Assembly: GCF_042242105.1 (NCBI RefSeq)
Contig: NC_092027.1
Coordinates: forward strand, 16,882,721-16,946,720
DNA: 64,000 nucleotides
Source: Pempheris klunzingeri
Lineage: Eukaryota; Chordata; Actinopteri; Acropomatiformes; Pempheridae
Direction: 5' to 3'
Shown here piece after piece: positions 1 to 14,700 of the stretch. How positions within the stretch are numbered: the first letter of the stretch is position 1; the number at the start of each line of letters is the position of its first letter. The notes beneath the pieces were generated by a model. The model saw only the letters and a program-made list of their open reading frames with translations, searched no databases and was not told the origin of the DNA. The position numbers and the translations under genes were made by a program.

Positions 1-3000
1 GTTTGAGACTATGGAATGGCTTACTGATTGGCTGATGGATAGTAATTATTTAGATCCTTCCCTAATATATCACAAGTCAGTTTAACTGAGACAAAATTAA
101 AAGAACTCATGCAATGTAATTTTGTTTGCATGTGCCATCATTCACTTTTGGCAAACGGTGCAATCAAGAAGTCTAATCTCACATTTTAGCATTGTAGATC
201 AACATATTAGATCTAAATTTAACAATGACTATGGGGTTAAGTGCTGACCCACAGATGTAATTTGAAGTTGTATGCATTCCCATCAGATTAATGGTGCAGA
301 AATTGTAGCCGTTTTGTGCTCTATGGACTGATACACATGGAAATGGGAGGAAGCCCAGAGAGGCTATTTCAGCATATGCAACTAGTGAACAACTTTCACA
401 GGATTGAATGGGAAGTCATCTTTGAACGCGTTATCCAGCTCTCCCTAGTGCTTCCGTTAAAACTTAAAAAATGTCTTAAAATCTCTAAATCTGTTGGTAT
501 GAAACATCTGGAGCACGGTCCAACCACGAGCAATCAGTTACGTAAACGGTAAATCACTGCAGCAATTAAAGCATAACTTTTGAATTTCATGAAGATATAC
601 TGTGTACTTTTTAAATGTAGGTATTTGCATGAATACTATTTACTGTGAAGTACATTTCTTCATATATGCAAACCTAAATAAAACTGTTTAGAATGAGATA
701 ATATCAGATTATCATAACCCAACGGATTATTTTCCAATTTATTTACTCTTAATTTAGTAGCAGCTAAATATGTAAGAAGTAGTAGTGTGAGGTACAACCC
801 TTTCTAATTGCATCATGGTAAAGCTCCATATCACTGACTTTGCGAGACAATAACTTCCCAGTTCACTTGTCTGCATTCTTCCAAAATAAAAAAAAATAGA
901 GTACACAGTTCAGCTATTAACCACACACTTTAAGCTAAAAGCGCTTTTGCTGTAGTAGAGCAAGAACAGAGGCTCATGGAACCTCCTGACTGCACTCAAC
1001 AAGGCCAGGATGGAGATGTCAAATAGTACAGTACAACATGTTCCCATTCTGCTGCGTGATTAATGCACAAATGTAAGCTATATTGTCATGCCAAATCTCT
1101 GCTTCCCCCTTCTGCTCCCACACCCACTCTTTCTTCTCTGTGTAATAAAGTTCTGATTAGGGAGCATGTTATGATTTTATTACAGTGAAATCTGTGCAAG
1201 CTAAGGGAGGATGGAGATTAGAGGCTTTGTAAATGCATTTCCCAGTAACCCAATCATTCTCACTTATGTGCGTCTAAAATTGGATTCATAAATTTCTACA
1301 GCTCCAAGACCTGCGTTGATTGATCAATGATTATTGGCCTATAAATGGTGATTAATGCTAATTGCAGGAACACTGGACATTGTGCATCATTTTCAAAATG
1401 ATAGATATTGTGGCTTTAATGCTCCCACCAGGCTTAAATAAGCAAAAAAAAGGACTGGATGTACTGGCTGACTCTGTTGGGGTTCATTGGCAGTTGTGGC
1501 CAGTTGGTATTTTAGAGGGATCGATTAAATAAGTCCCAAAACTAAGAGCATTCATTTCAACACTGGCCAGCCGCAGGAAAAACAGAACAGGAAGCCAAGT
1601 GTTACAGCTCCTCTGACACATTAAGCATACAGTTACATATGTAGCAGGCTGATGTTGGTGCACAGCAGTATGTTCACGTTTAAGAGAAACAATGCACACT
1701 ACATACTGACATTCTAGTCTGGTTTAACATCCAAAAATGCATACAGGTTTAGTAAAGAATTGTCAAGGTTATTCGGATACAAAGTATGACATATATGAAA
1801 AGTGCAAAACATCAAACCGCACAAGCTTCAAAAAAGCTTACATTTATATGTAAACTGGAGAAATTATTATTTATTGAAAGCAGCAGCGGGACCTGTCCTT
1901 GATGCTTATTGTGTCATGTCAGCCTATAAATACAGCATAACACATAGCCACAGGGACACACTTTGCCAAAAAGAAAAGCATTTGACTCAGCCAGTTGAAA
2001 TGAAAAAGGCCATACTCTCTTTCATGTTAGTCTATATAATGTACCACTCTTATTTTGTTTTCATAGAAAATTCATACCTTCATTTTTTCTTGCATCAAGC
2101 AGTTTTGTCCATAACAGGTACCTTTGTTTGGCTGTGAAACACAGGTAATTTGAGTAGTTAGGGAGTAGTGTTGTATGATGATTGCATCTGCATCACATAT
2201 ATAGGGCACTGTTACCATCAATGCAAAAATTATCATCACCGCATAACAAATGCAGTAAATGTTTACAAACTGAACAGTTTAGCTGTTTTATTGAAAAAAA
2301 ACAATATCAGTGTGAACACCAAGGAATTTGTGGATTATTTTGCCTTTATAGAGAAAATACCAAATTATTTTAGGACAATATGGGGATCCAGGATTGGTAT
2401 CACAGAATAACTGAATCCTGGTCGACCTACAACAAGAACCACAACTAGAGGGGTTGAAATTTTTAACACTGAAAATTGTGGATTTCAGGCATAAGAAGCA
2501 TGAACATGAAAACACAGCGGCAGCATGTCTGGTGTTCCTGTACGTCTCCTAGACAAAGCTTTTAACAGTCTTAACTGTACCAAATGTTTTGTTTATCTTC
2601 TGCACATATACAGTGGATCAAAATTACAACCTCAGGACAAAAAAAAAATAAAAATAAAAATATTTATTAGATCTGTGCTCATTGTATGCATCCTCAGATT
2701 GTAGCTCTGTATCGTCTGAAGGGGATTTGGAAGGGTTCACAAATGTATTGGTGTTAAAGCATTTGTAACCTATACATTATGGGGAACATTTTAAAATCCA
2801 GGACTATGTGTAAAATACATACTGCTGCTTTGCTTAAGTTCACTGTATATCTCAAGTCAATCACATGGCTGATTGAACATGCAGAATCACCTTTAACCCA
2901 GTGTACAGTATAGTACACATATATAGAGAATGCAACTATCACTATGCGTGCTATAAATGTATGTGCAAAGCGCTCCGGTGAGGCAATAACAACGTGGGCA

Positions 3001-6000
3001 TGTAGAAGCTCCGTGGTGTTAAATGAATGATACATATAGTTGCTCTCAAAATGATTCTAACCCCACTGCAAATTCTGACAAATTGACAAGCTTGAATAAC
3101 TTGTGCTACTGCATATATGAGAAGAATTTCCAAGAGGTTTGACAGGTTTGGTAGTGTTTTCTCAATACAGGATCAATGCTGTAATCTTTAATTTTGCATT
3201 AAATGATTAGCACCGCCCAAACCTATATGAAGCAAAGAATTATGGGCATTGCAGTGTTTAGCCATTGCATTAGTAAAAGTCCTTTAGTCTCATATCTTGC
3301 TCTATTGCTGTAAGGACAGTCGAAATGTACCAATCATTTTTACTGTGTTGGCTAAGAACATAGTTCACAACTTTTCCCACTAATAAGGTTGTTGCTGGTC
3401 TACAGTGAAGAGAGGCTTGAGCATAATGTATTTGTAATGTGTTTGTCTGCCGGCAAGACAGCTAGAAGTTGGAATGTGTTTCCTTTGTTTGTGTTTTCTT
3501 CTGTTTCGCACTAAAAAAAAAAAAATTACCAACGTGGGCACTCCTTTCACTGCAAATAAGGCACATAATAAAGCATGAAGCCCTCACTGCTATAATGCAT
3601 GGGCTTGCGCTTTATTTGAAAACTGAGGAACTTAGAATCATATTTTCCACTCTTAAGCAGCAAGTAATTGATTTACACCTAGACTCTGCAGTCTACATAG
3701 AGGACTTTGCAGCATGCCTTCCTTTAACTCACTGAAACATTAGGGAGAAGCAGTGTCACATAGTATAGTGGTTTAGTGAGTCCATTAACCGTTGTCCCAA
3801 TATAATCTTAGCAGTCACTTTTAACACATAATGAGCATATATACATTTTCAGTTTGCCTTTATCTCTGATTTTTTGTGTAGCGTATAATAGAAATGCAGT
3901 TTGAAACAAACTACAATAAAGAAGCAACTTACTTGACCACATGAGATGTTAATAAATGGTGTCTTCATGGCTCACTGCAAGCACTTAAAATGTTGCATTT
4001 CTCATTTTTTGTCATTTAAATCCTGTAGCCAACTGAAATACAGTTGAATAACTATAAACAAAGCTGAAGCATTATGTCCACATTTTTCATTAGCTTTGTG
4101 GTGGGCTAAAGCTAACAAGATTTGTGACTCAACCCGCACACTCCCCAAAAAATTCTTGCAGCACTTCTTGTAAAGCCAAAATCTTGACTGGCAAAGCTCC
4201 AGCATTAGTAAATCCTTCACGTCTTGGCAACAAAGATCTCTGCATAGTTGAAATCTTGCCCACCTCCAATTTTGTACCCTTCTTCTCTACACATTGTTGC
4301 TCTTCTATACGCTACATTACCTGTTGTAAAATCCATCGGACCCACCCGTTCTTGCAACGAATGAAAAAAGAACAACTTTGTGCCTGGTGCCCCTCATTAG
4401 ATGAACTGTTATACTGTAGCGCAGGGGGGCTGATTGCCTCAGCAATGCTGTTTGTTAATCTGATCATGTTTGTGTTTGGAGCCGAGCAAACAAGCTGCCA
4501 TAAACAAGCTGAAACAGTGAGCCAAACCTGCTCTCCGCAGCTACAAACCACGCACACACACACACGCCTTTTCTCCAAGGCTAAATAATGAAGAACGGAG
4601 GCACATCGCTTAGGTGATTAATTATCCATGCCACCAGATGGGACGATGAGCAAAAAGTCAGAATTTCTTTCTTTTTTTTTTTCCCCTAAATGCATTTCAG
4701 AGTGAGGATTCGATTGGGGCAATGACAGCCATATGTTGATGGATGACGACGGGCTAGTATTAATCAGAAATACAGATATGGGATTTTACCAGGACAGAGG
4801 ACTGTACATGTGAAAGTGTGTGACTGTTTGTCTGTAAATCTACAGAAACACCAGAGTGTACACTCCAAAAGACTAAAATAAAAAAAGTCAACTCTTAAAA
4901 TGTAAGAATTTAGGAAAAGAAAAAAAGAATTTAAGCCATCAGATTTTACCTAATGTATTTCAGTAATTAGAATATGTATCATAGCTCTCACATTTTAGGC
5001 TCTTTACCGAGCCATTTTGGATCTATGTATTAATAGCTAATTCATCACATGCATCATGCAATGAAATATCAAATTCTTTAAAAAATGAATGAATTAAGTT
5101 CTACTTTTTGCCATTTGTATTGGTGCCTAAATACCTTCTTTTGCACCATGACTCTGCCTAAGCAATCAAACTATTAACAATGTATGAAAAACTGTCAGTC
5201 AACTCTGCATTGAAAATTTTATCAGAAAAAAAATCTACAGCAGGAAGAAAGTGCACACATTTGTATTAATCGCTCTGCTTCTCTTTTTGTGTCTGACAAT
5301 CTGTGTTTGAAAAGACTGAAACCAAAGGGATAGGATCTTGCCTCAGGGGATGGGTACACATTAGGGGCCACTAGGCTGGCTGGGCAGAGAGAGAGGTTCA
5401 GGTCATATCCCTCATTAGATGGGTGTACATATCAAACATCTACACTCTTAAGCCCTACCATGTTTCTTTTAAAGCCGGCTAAAAAAATTCATCCAAAATC
5501 TAAAGCACCATTGCTATAAGGATACCGTATGATTACATGCGAGGTGCAACGAGAGGAAATTCGCTTCGCTGTAGTAAGTGAAGGCAAAAGTTTGACCATC
5601 TGTCAGATTTCACACCGTTTACATCGAAATTTAGCCCTTCAAGACAAGAAGGGTCATTCCGCACCTTTATCATATCTGTTACCACCATCTTATCATTCAC
5701 AAGACAGCCTGCCCCTACCACCTCTGAACTGTATATTTAACACCCACGTGTCTCTGGTGAAACATTTCCCATAAGTCTCACACACTGCTATGTGTACATT
5801 GAGTTAAGAGAAGAACTGCTGAGCTCAGCACACATGTTGTTCCATGCATTGCAGTGATATTTCCTTTAAAACTGGATCACATTTAGCAGTTACCCTTTCC
5901 TGCATCTTTCAATATAAAAGTGCTGCAATTCAAAACACAAGTTATATAAAGTTTATGTTGGGTCAAGGCCACAATGTGTCATCAAGATGGAGACCGCCAG

Positions 6001-6844
6001 CCTTCAAAAAAAAAAAAAAAGAAAAAAGTAGTCATGAATATAAATGAATGTAATCCTGGGTCAGAAAGATACTTGTTATTCAATCCTTGTCCCTCACCAT
6101 CCTTTGTTCTCTTTAAAACTACCTCCTTTAAAGCTTTAAGTCAATGAAGATCTTAATTTAGTGTGTTTTGAAAGACCCTCATGTCAATATAGTTGTCTTA
6201 CAGATGACAGAAAACTAGTTTTTCTTTTAAAAACTTGAAATAGAGCTGTGATCAGACTACCAGCTCTGTCTTTTTGGTGACACTGACAGGCTGATGCATG
6301 ATATTTAAAACTTAAGCAATATTGGCCCACGGTATGCTAATGTCTTCACCGTTTCCCACTGAAATGGCAGCTTAATGTTTGTGGCTAAAAATCGGTGTGG
6401 TCTGAATTTAAAAAAAGAGGACGTTGAAGTGTTATGTATATAAGGTGGAAAATGAAATTCAGTCGGGTGGCAGGAAGAGCGACCTCTTCACCTATTGATT
6501 TCATTCTGTCTGAATGGCAGATCATCAGGGTGTGAGAAGCACATTAATTTTGAAAAGTGTTAAGAGCTCCGTTTGACAAACTTTTGACATACAGTAGCTC
6601 ACACTTAGACTTATACAAAGCCATTTCAAGCCGTTTGTCTTTGTTTTTAACTGAACTCGATACTAATTTATAAAGCTGACACTATTTACACCTCATAAAT
6701 ACTATATAGTTGAAAGTAGGTTCATGCTAACTGCCCTTAGATCACATCTGATTTGCCATTAAATGAAAGCAAGACAAGACTGATGAGTGACTAATATTTC
6801 TGAGTTGTAGAGAACATTATGAAAGCTATTAACATGCATTTACA
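1..6844. other. Non-coding, no gene recognised
   Basis: This is AT-rich sequence with short open frames only. The longest (4124-4588, 154 codons) has no recognisable domain and overlaps an open frame on the other strand. Patches at 1130-1440 and 4585-4790 are rich in homeodomain-type ATTA cores and look like candidate conserved non-coding elements; this is inference only. Confidence 0.6.
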
Positions 6845-7305
6845 GACATAGTTTGACATTTTTGCAAATGTATTTGTTTGCTTTCTTACCAAGAGTTAGG
6901 TGAGTAAATCTATACTGCTCTCGTATCTATCTGGCAGATTAGATTATCTTAGTTCAGTCAAAACATAAGAAAATCCGCCTTCCAATGTCTCTAAAGCTCA
7001 CTAATCAAAATGTTGTTGTCGCAGTGGGGTTGCCAGGCAACAGACACAAAAAATGGGATACAAGGTGCCTCAAGGATGTTACTGCTCCTGACCAAAAAAA
7101 AGAGTCTGGTACATAACCTTAACTGCAACTTTTTTTGTAGAAATAAAACAAATTTGATATAAACTGTGTTACTCTGACCAGATCCCCAGTTTAAAAGCTT
7201 TATGCTAAGCTAAGCGAACTGATAGCTTGCTGTAGCCGCAATATTATTCCTCCCCTCATCTAAGTCTATGGACGAAAGCAAGGAATCCACAATTTGAAAA
7301 ACGAT
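6845..7305. repeat. Foldback/long-TIR dispersed repeat common in teleosts
   Basis: The left end (ttgacattttt...gctttcttaccaagagttag, about 6848-6901) is repeated as a diverged reverse complement at the right end (ctcatctaagtctatggacgaaagc, about 7255-7279). The middle contains gttgccaggcaac and an atgctaagctaag block. I recall the same arrangement of blocks from a high-copy teleost foldback DNA element. No coding capacity is present, and the copy is old and diverged. Confidence 0.7.
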
Positions 7306-10300
7306 AAAGAAATGAGATAGGCTAAAAAAGTGCATTGTTAAAGGGAAACCGTATCACGTTTTATATGTGGATGTCCAATCAGTGTTTATGTTAAACAAAA
7401 TCAATTGAAGCAAAAAAAGAACTAAGAGCGCGCTATACTGACAGAGAAAGCAGAATTCTCCGGCCGGCAGAGTCATGGAGGCAGTGCCTACATGTACCAG
7501 CAGGCATTGCCCTCAAGCTGCTGCCTCACCTCTCTCCACTTTATTCCTTCAGCCATATACTATACTATGGCTCGAATGAGTACCACTGCATTTTCGAGTC
7601 GGCCAAAACACTGTAAAATGCATCCTCGTCCATATCATTCCCTGCACTCCATGCCATTTCATTGCTGCAAACGTTGCTGAATCAGAAGCTGAAATGGTCT
7701 GTAGTTCTTCCTTGCCCCCAACTGCTGTACATGCAGTAACTCAGTGTACATGTCAAATGACAGTGCTGGTCCGGGAAAAACAACAGATTTCGCAGCAGGA
7801 GAAGTTGTCATGTCATGGTCAATATAACACGCACTGAGGTATTTATTGCTTCAATTGCCATTATTCACAATCAACACATTAACAAAAAATGTGGTGAAAT
7901 TTCCCATTGCATCCGTCGACGCTATGCAAGTCATCAGTTTAAAAAGATCATTTATTAAAACACCTGTCGTGGAGAAAACAATTCCCAAACAACATGTGCT
8001 ACAGCACAAGTCTCTGAAAACCAAACACACACCGCACTTAGCGTACAGTGAGTAATACTGCTATTGGATGTGCCTGATAGCTGTATTTACCATTGTGCAG
8101 CTGTGACGTTCAGCTTGTGATAAACCCGTTCTGACACGGCTCTCTTGATGTATTTGCTTTTAAGTGAAACCTCTTACCATTATAGAGTTCAGATATGGGC
8201 CGCTTCCCCAGAGCACAGAACTGGTGAGAACAACTGAAACAGAAAATGTTGTCATTTCTCACTAATTCTGTTAACACCCCAAAGAGACAGTGTGTGTACA
8301 GGAGTGTGTGGCCATAGCTTTGCTGTGTTTGGATCCATTGGTCTTATTTAGTTAACGCTATCTCTTGTACTCGTACTGTGCAGACTTTCCAGTATGTAGT
8401 TGGCTTCCTCCTAGAGTGACATATTAGGCATATTTACAGTAGCTTTAGTGTGACAATAGTCATTGGCTTGGATGAATAACATTATCAAAGCCCTGCAGAG
8501 CTGCAGTCATTTTGTGCTATAAGACAGTCGTACCTGTTGACAGTGACATCTCTCACAGAAGCAACACTTAAATGGATGAAAAAATAAAGCCCTGTGCTCA
8601 CTGTGTACTCCAGGCATAATTACTCATGACTCATCTTTAACTCCAGTACTTTTATGCAGCGTGTTGAATATACTGAAAGAAGAATTTTGCACAGAAGTTT
8701 TCACAGACAACTGATGAACTTATGTCTGTGTGTGGTTACTTTAGGTGCAAACTTCCACCGCCAGAATGCCTGACTGAATGAGGAGTGTCTTTTCAGCTGT
8801 TGAGGGGTCAAACATACATGTATGGAATAGATCGACATGTGGGAAGACTGTCTTTATCAACAGTTTACAAAAAAAGTGATACAGGATGGATGTCCACATA
8901 GGAGGAGCAAAGTTTCACAGCCCTGTCTCCAGACATTGCCACCCCAACAGACTATGAAAACAGAAACCCAAAGGCTTCTGTTTTTTTCTAGTTTTTTGTT
9001 ACTTCTTCTTGGTTCTCTCTGCTCCTTGTTCAGTCCCCTGCTCTGGTGTCTGTGGATTTCTTGCCAAGTTTTTGTTGTTTTATTCACCTTCTTCATCCTC
9101 AAGTTGTGCCTTGGAGCCTCCTTGCTCCAATGTCCCTGCCACGCAGAAGCCGCACTCCCAGCGCAGTCTTGGAACCAAGAAAGTGCTGATGGCCGCCCAA
9201 CCATCCAAGATGGTTCTGACCTCACAAGGCCAGAACTAAAGAAACTGACTCCAGTCTGTGTTTCAGAACCAAAAGAAAGCGCTCTGGCTTGCAGTGGACG
9301 AACGCTCCCCCTGCGTACCGTCATCCTGATTGGGTGGCTAACCTCACCACCCACCATCTGCTACACAGTTTAATTAATGACTGAATGAATTTATGAACGA
9401 ATTAATCAAATAATTTAATTTCATTCAAATATACAAATATACATATGAGGACGTGCCTCGTATATTTGTTCTTTTGTTAGCAGCTGTTTAGTGAGTGAAA
9501 CACTTATTTGATAAAGAATCTGATTCTGTTAGTGTATGTGGAATATTATGGCCACTGTTTTTAGCCAAGACCTTTAAAAACTTCAGTTGAGACTAAATTG
9601 ATAATCGATAATTAAATCAATAATATGGCCATCAATTTATCTTTTTAATAGGAGTGGTGCCCCCAAGGTTAAATCCTGCATTTTTCTATAAATATTGATC
9701 ATTTCTGAAGTGAGAGTAATTTCCTTAATTCCTCTTGATGTGCTTGCTAAAGATTTATGAAATTTTGAGCCATATACTCTACATTTACTAATTTAAACAC
9801 CGTGATACTTGAGACATACTATTTTCTGTAGAGACTAAATGGCTTGAAGTATAGTCAGTATTAACACATTTTCTTTTTTCTAATTTTTTACAAGGATATC
9901 ATGGTAGATTGATTGTAGTGGGGAATTGTTGGCAAACACAAATTAGTTGTCATCACCAGTCACAAACATGTCTCCTAATTAATTCTTCATGAAAAATACA
10001 TAGACGTGAGAGCAATCAAAGTCACTGTTTGTTTGGGTTTAAGTCAGGCAGCTGGAAGAATAGATAAATGTGAGAGAGGGATGGGTGTGCTGTCCTGAAT
10101 TTCTGACAGCCACAACAATAACAGCTTTTGCTTGTTCCCCTGTCACTTACTGTGGCTGACAAGTTGTTCTAAAATCCAGCACTAACAACGCAAGACTGCT
10201 GCTCACATTGAGCTCCGTTCACTTCGTTTTTTTCCCACTCTCTTGACATCATCATCACACAAAAACACTCACACACCACAGTTGCGTGTACAGAAAATTT

Positions 10301-10465
10301 GTACAAATAACTACATTGAAAAATACTTCAGAATACAATTTGGCACTGAATATACATGTCCAACGTTGATTGTTCTTTATTTACATGGAGCTGTGTCTTA
10401 CAGGAGTTTAATAAGCTTGAAGAATCTACAGCAGGGCTAGCAGTGTTGTGCAGCTGTATAGGTGT
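7306..10465. other. Non-coding, no gene recognised
   Basis: No supported gene. The stretch 8837-9373 is open in several frames (178 codons on +, 166 on -), but neither product has a known domain: the + product has a hydrophobic run and the - product is basic. There are no flanking splice or promoter signals that favour either. Confidence 0.55.
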
Positions 10466-10925
10466 AGCAGTGCTAAATGCCAACATCTTCATGCTAATAG
10501 GCTCACAATGACAATGATAGCATGCTGATGTTAAGCATGTAAAACTTTTATCATGCTCATTGTTATTTGGTGTCTTAGCATGCCAACATTTGCTTATACA
10601 GCTGAGGCTAATAGGAATGTCATTAGTTTTGCAGGTATTTGTTCATAAAACCAACGTATTGGAGACATTAAAGTATTGACATGAGATGGTGGCAGAGGAA
10701 ATGGAACAATGGTCATTGGGTCACAAAAGTTAGGACTATTCCTCATCCTTGTACCAAATTTCATGGCAATCCATCCAGTAATTGTCATTACTGTAAAAAC
10801 TAAACTTGCTGGTGAAGCCAGAGGTCAAGTCAAGGTCTCCCCACATTCAGAAAGAATTATCCTCTGGGAACAATGAATATCTGTACAAAATGTCATTTCA
10901 ATCCATAATTGTCTACACAGCCGTT
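10466..10925 (+). repeat. Dispersed repeat, copy 1 (second copy at 41850-42140, inverted)
   Basis: Contains blocks such as gctgaggctaataggaatgtc, gtcattagttttgcaggtat and catggcaatccatccagtaa. The first two align with the reverse complement of 41890-42000 in this window. The sequence is typical of a high-copy non-autonomous repeat seen across teleosts. The class is not determined, and open frames inside it are incidental. Confidence 0.7.
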
Positions 10926-11539
10926 TGGTCTCACGTGTCTGACACGCCTCTGTTTTAACCAAAACTGCCATCGCACGGGCCCAAAGTGGCCCACTATCTG
11001 CTTCATTCATGGCCACAAACGGAGGTGTATCTTTTAGACTTGTATTAATCATTACTATAGATTTTTTTTTTCTGTTCTACATGGATAACAGTGATTTTGG
11101 TTTGGGCTCTGAGTGTGACCTACACTGCATACTGTGTATGCTTCCTGACTGATGACTAAAGCTGCTGCTGATCTGCTAACATGCCGCTTTTGCTCTGTAG
11201 GATCTGTAGACATGTAATAGTTGCCATATTTCAGTGTGATGAACCAGCCGAGCGTTGCCATCCTTACAGCCATGTTGTTAGCATTGCTGAAAACCTGTCT
11301 CACATGTAGATGTCAATTAGTACACCCTTCAAATGTAAAAGCTGGCACAGCATCCCAGATGTGATGTATCCATCTGAATGCAGCTTCTATTGTAGCGCAG
11401 TGCTTCAGCTTGATCTCAGACTGACCTGAATACTGTGGACTAAACTGAAGTGTACAGGCATCGGTTCTTATGAATAGGGGTGGAGGGATACAGACGTGGG
11501 TAAAAATAAAAAAAATTTTAAAAAAAGATTGCTCTGTGA

Positions 11540-11740
11540 AGTTTTGATCATGTGGTGGTTTAAAGGGAGCACCAAGTGGTGTACAGGGAATAAAGAGACA
11601 GGAGCAAAGACAAGTCTATGTTAACAAGTCTATGTGATGACAGCAGAGTAAACACACTTTGTTCCATCTATATTGACTTTCATTGTGCAGTGAAACTTGT
11701 TTTTATCTGTACAAATGACAATAAAGACGACTCAATTATA
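11540..11740 (+). repeat. Possible LINE/SINE 3' end
   Basis: The stretch ends in ctgtacaaatgacaataaagacgactcaat, which resembles the 3' tails of several fish LINEs that finish in a tgacaataaag motif. No coding part is recognisable, so this is tentative. Confidence 0.3.
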
Positions 11741-14700
11741 TTTACATTTTCCTCATTTGGATTCTTAGCAGATTTTATTTGCCCTTAGCTTCAACTGCGG
11801 CTAAGAATGCCTCATTAACCTCATGAAATATCATCCATTTCTATTTGTTTATTGTTCACCTAACATTTTCTGTTTTGTAACTGCTCAGCTGTGATGGTGT
11901 TGTTATTGTTCTGTTTGTGAGGATACACATGGTAAATCATGCTTTGAAAAAGTTCTTTATTTCCATACAAAGCCACTGTGGTGAGTAAGATCCGAGCAAG
12001 ACAAAAACAGGGTGGATTTATTAGGGCCGGCAGCAATAAAAGTGAATGAAGGAGTAAAATAGTAAGAATAAGAAGAAAAACAAGGCAGTGGCTGCTCTGG
12101 GAGGCATGTAATGTCTGAGGAGTAGTTTCAGAGGCTTAGCTGGGAAGTGGACAGAAAGGATTCAAAAAAAAAAAAGCAAAACACTGCCTTGGGGTCTGAT
12201 TTGGTCCATTGACTTTGTCGAGAATGACTACGGATCCCTATCATAGATTGGGGTTTGACCACACAGTGGTTTGATTTGAAAATCACCAGATGGAGAGACT
12301 GTGCGCTCATCTCTGAAACATGAAACGTTTTAAGAGTTAACTTCAAGTCTAGTTCAACCTGGTACTTCAATTGGCTGAGGCATTTACTACGAAGAGCAGA
12401 AGGTCTCAAAAGGGCCATGATGTGCCAAGAGTCTGCAGCTTTTCACTCATCCTCCACACTGATTTCTCTAAATGCAGTTTTTCTTATTACATCCATGATC
12501 AACAGCTTTAACAAATAAAGCTGTTGCTAGTTTAAAGTAAATTATCGGCCGGTTCACGTCAGAGACACTGCCATCCCTGGAGCAGTGGCTAGAATAATCT
12601 TAATTAAACTACTCAGAATCGTTGGATAAACCACTTGAACAGATGTCACTAACAACACCTGAATGTGTTCCTTAGGACAGTGTGCATTTGAAAATACAGC
12701 AGATACATCTGTAATGGTTTTGGTAAACACCATCCACATCAGTGCTACCCGTCTTCCCTCGCCACAATCATTTCCTCCAGCTTATGTATGACCACCGCGG
12801 AAGAGAGCGGGTGTCTTACATCAGGAACTACAAACTAAAAACCAACCCGAGACACACCCACATGGAGACTCTGGGAATACTTGTGCAGAGGTGATATCAG
12901 TAATAGGGGTATCTGAGTCGGGTCAACGTGGCACTGTCACGCTAAACATACCCACAGTTAGCCAACGCCAGAGGGTCCCCCAGAGCCCGAGGCACACTAT
13001 TAACCCACTCGTAGGGCCGCTGGGCAGTCGGGGGATTTAGCCCAGAGGAATATGTGTGTGTCTGAAGGTGCATGCATATGAGTACAGTAGAACCACAAAT
13101 GAGAGGAACCAGATGAATGTGAGACTTTGCGAATTTCGGCACACCGCACATGTGCAAATGTGTGTGGTTATGCTTCCATGTCAATAGAGGCGACCCCTTG
13201 TCTGGAATGTGTTCACAAATGCAGTCGGATGAATGGAGCTGAGGGGTCGGAGTTGAGCTGTGACAGTGGCAGCTGTCAGCACTGTGGTGTGTGATGTATG
13301 AGCTCATCTGTCACTACCACTCCCTTTCTGTGGAGGGGGTGGAATAGTAATCCAACATCATTTCCAATTCTTCCCTCAGCCAATTCCTATCCTGATATAT
13401 ATGTGAGATTTATTGTTTCTTGTTCAGTTTAATTAGCGTCTCTTCTCTTTTTTCCCCTTGTTTATATGTTTGCAGAGATGAGTGAGACTGGGTAAATATT
13501 GGTACTTTCTTATTTGGCTTTCTCCATCTTTGTGAGTATTATGATGCAAGTGTTTGCCTGTAGATGGGCTAGACAAGTGAGAAAACATGGGCATGCAATC
13601 ACAAGACTGAAAGTGGGAAATGCATTACTTCAAATCTGTTTCAAAGGCATATGAATCATTAAGGGCTAAGTTGTTGCAGATGTTGGCAATAAATATATTT
13701 AGATTTAAATATAGTTTCTAGGCTCACTCATCTGAATAAGTTACATGAAAAAGAAAAACACGCACATATTCATATGCGCACACTCCCTGGCCAATGCACA
13801 GCCTCCAGGGACTCAGACTGAAAAGCAGGGGACACACTGATGCCACAATGCCAACATGCTGCCAGTTGGCCACACCTGAGTCAAAAACCACGGAGGATGA
13901 GACACAGCTGCAGAGCTGAGACACTACGACACACATACATGGTGTGTGAGAGTGTTTGTGTAAAAGACTGAGATAAAGCCCTGGGGATGCAATAAAAGAA
14001 AAAGAATGCTGACGCAGAGAGCTCAAATGTCTCAAAATAAAATTAATTCCTTGCGGGCCAAAGTTGCTGATGTTCCGAGGACTTTACTCCTTTCCGATCT
14101 ATACCCTTATGTCTCGATTCTTAGGTAGTTAAAATAGATCTGCATAACGGATTTAAAAACAAAAAGTTTCTCTAATAAGTGCTGCTCAGTGAGGACACAG
14201 TTGGTGACAATGCACTTCCCAGACCTCCAGCTACCCACGTTGTTTGATTCTCTGTGCAGGGAATAGCAAAAGCCTCGCGTACTGTATGTCTTTGAGATTA
14301 AGTGCAATAGTAGGAGATGTGTTACCTCATGTCCCTTTACTTACTCCCCCTGGGGCCCACTGAAATACATTGAGGAGTCATCACCAGGATCCCTTTATGG
14401 CTTTCCATTCTGTCCTCATGAATTACATTTCACATAATTTCCATCTTTGTTCATGCATGGTGGTGCCAAGAGCTCTACGTCTAGCATGTGTATAAATCAA
14501 AGAGCAGTTCACCGTTTGGGTTAAGGTTGCCAGATACAAGCCATCGTTAGAGTCGTGCTTTAAAGTATGGACATGGCCGTTCGTCCTACACGGCGCCAAG
14601 AGCACGTGCACGGGCCATCGCAAAGCGGTGCACATAAGCATGTTTTATATTGCTAGTTCTAAGCCTCACCATGTTTACATCAATCATGTTAGAATGGAAG

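Noticed and set aside
4854..4865. 12-bp palindrome gagtgtacactc
   Set aside because: A palindrome this short is expected by chance in 64 kb and has no supporting context.
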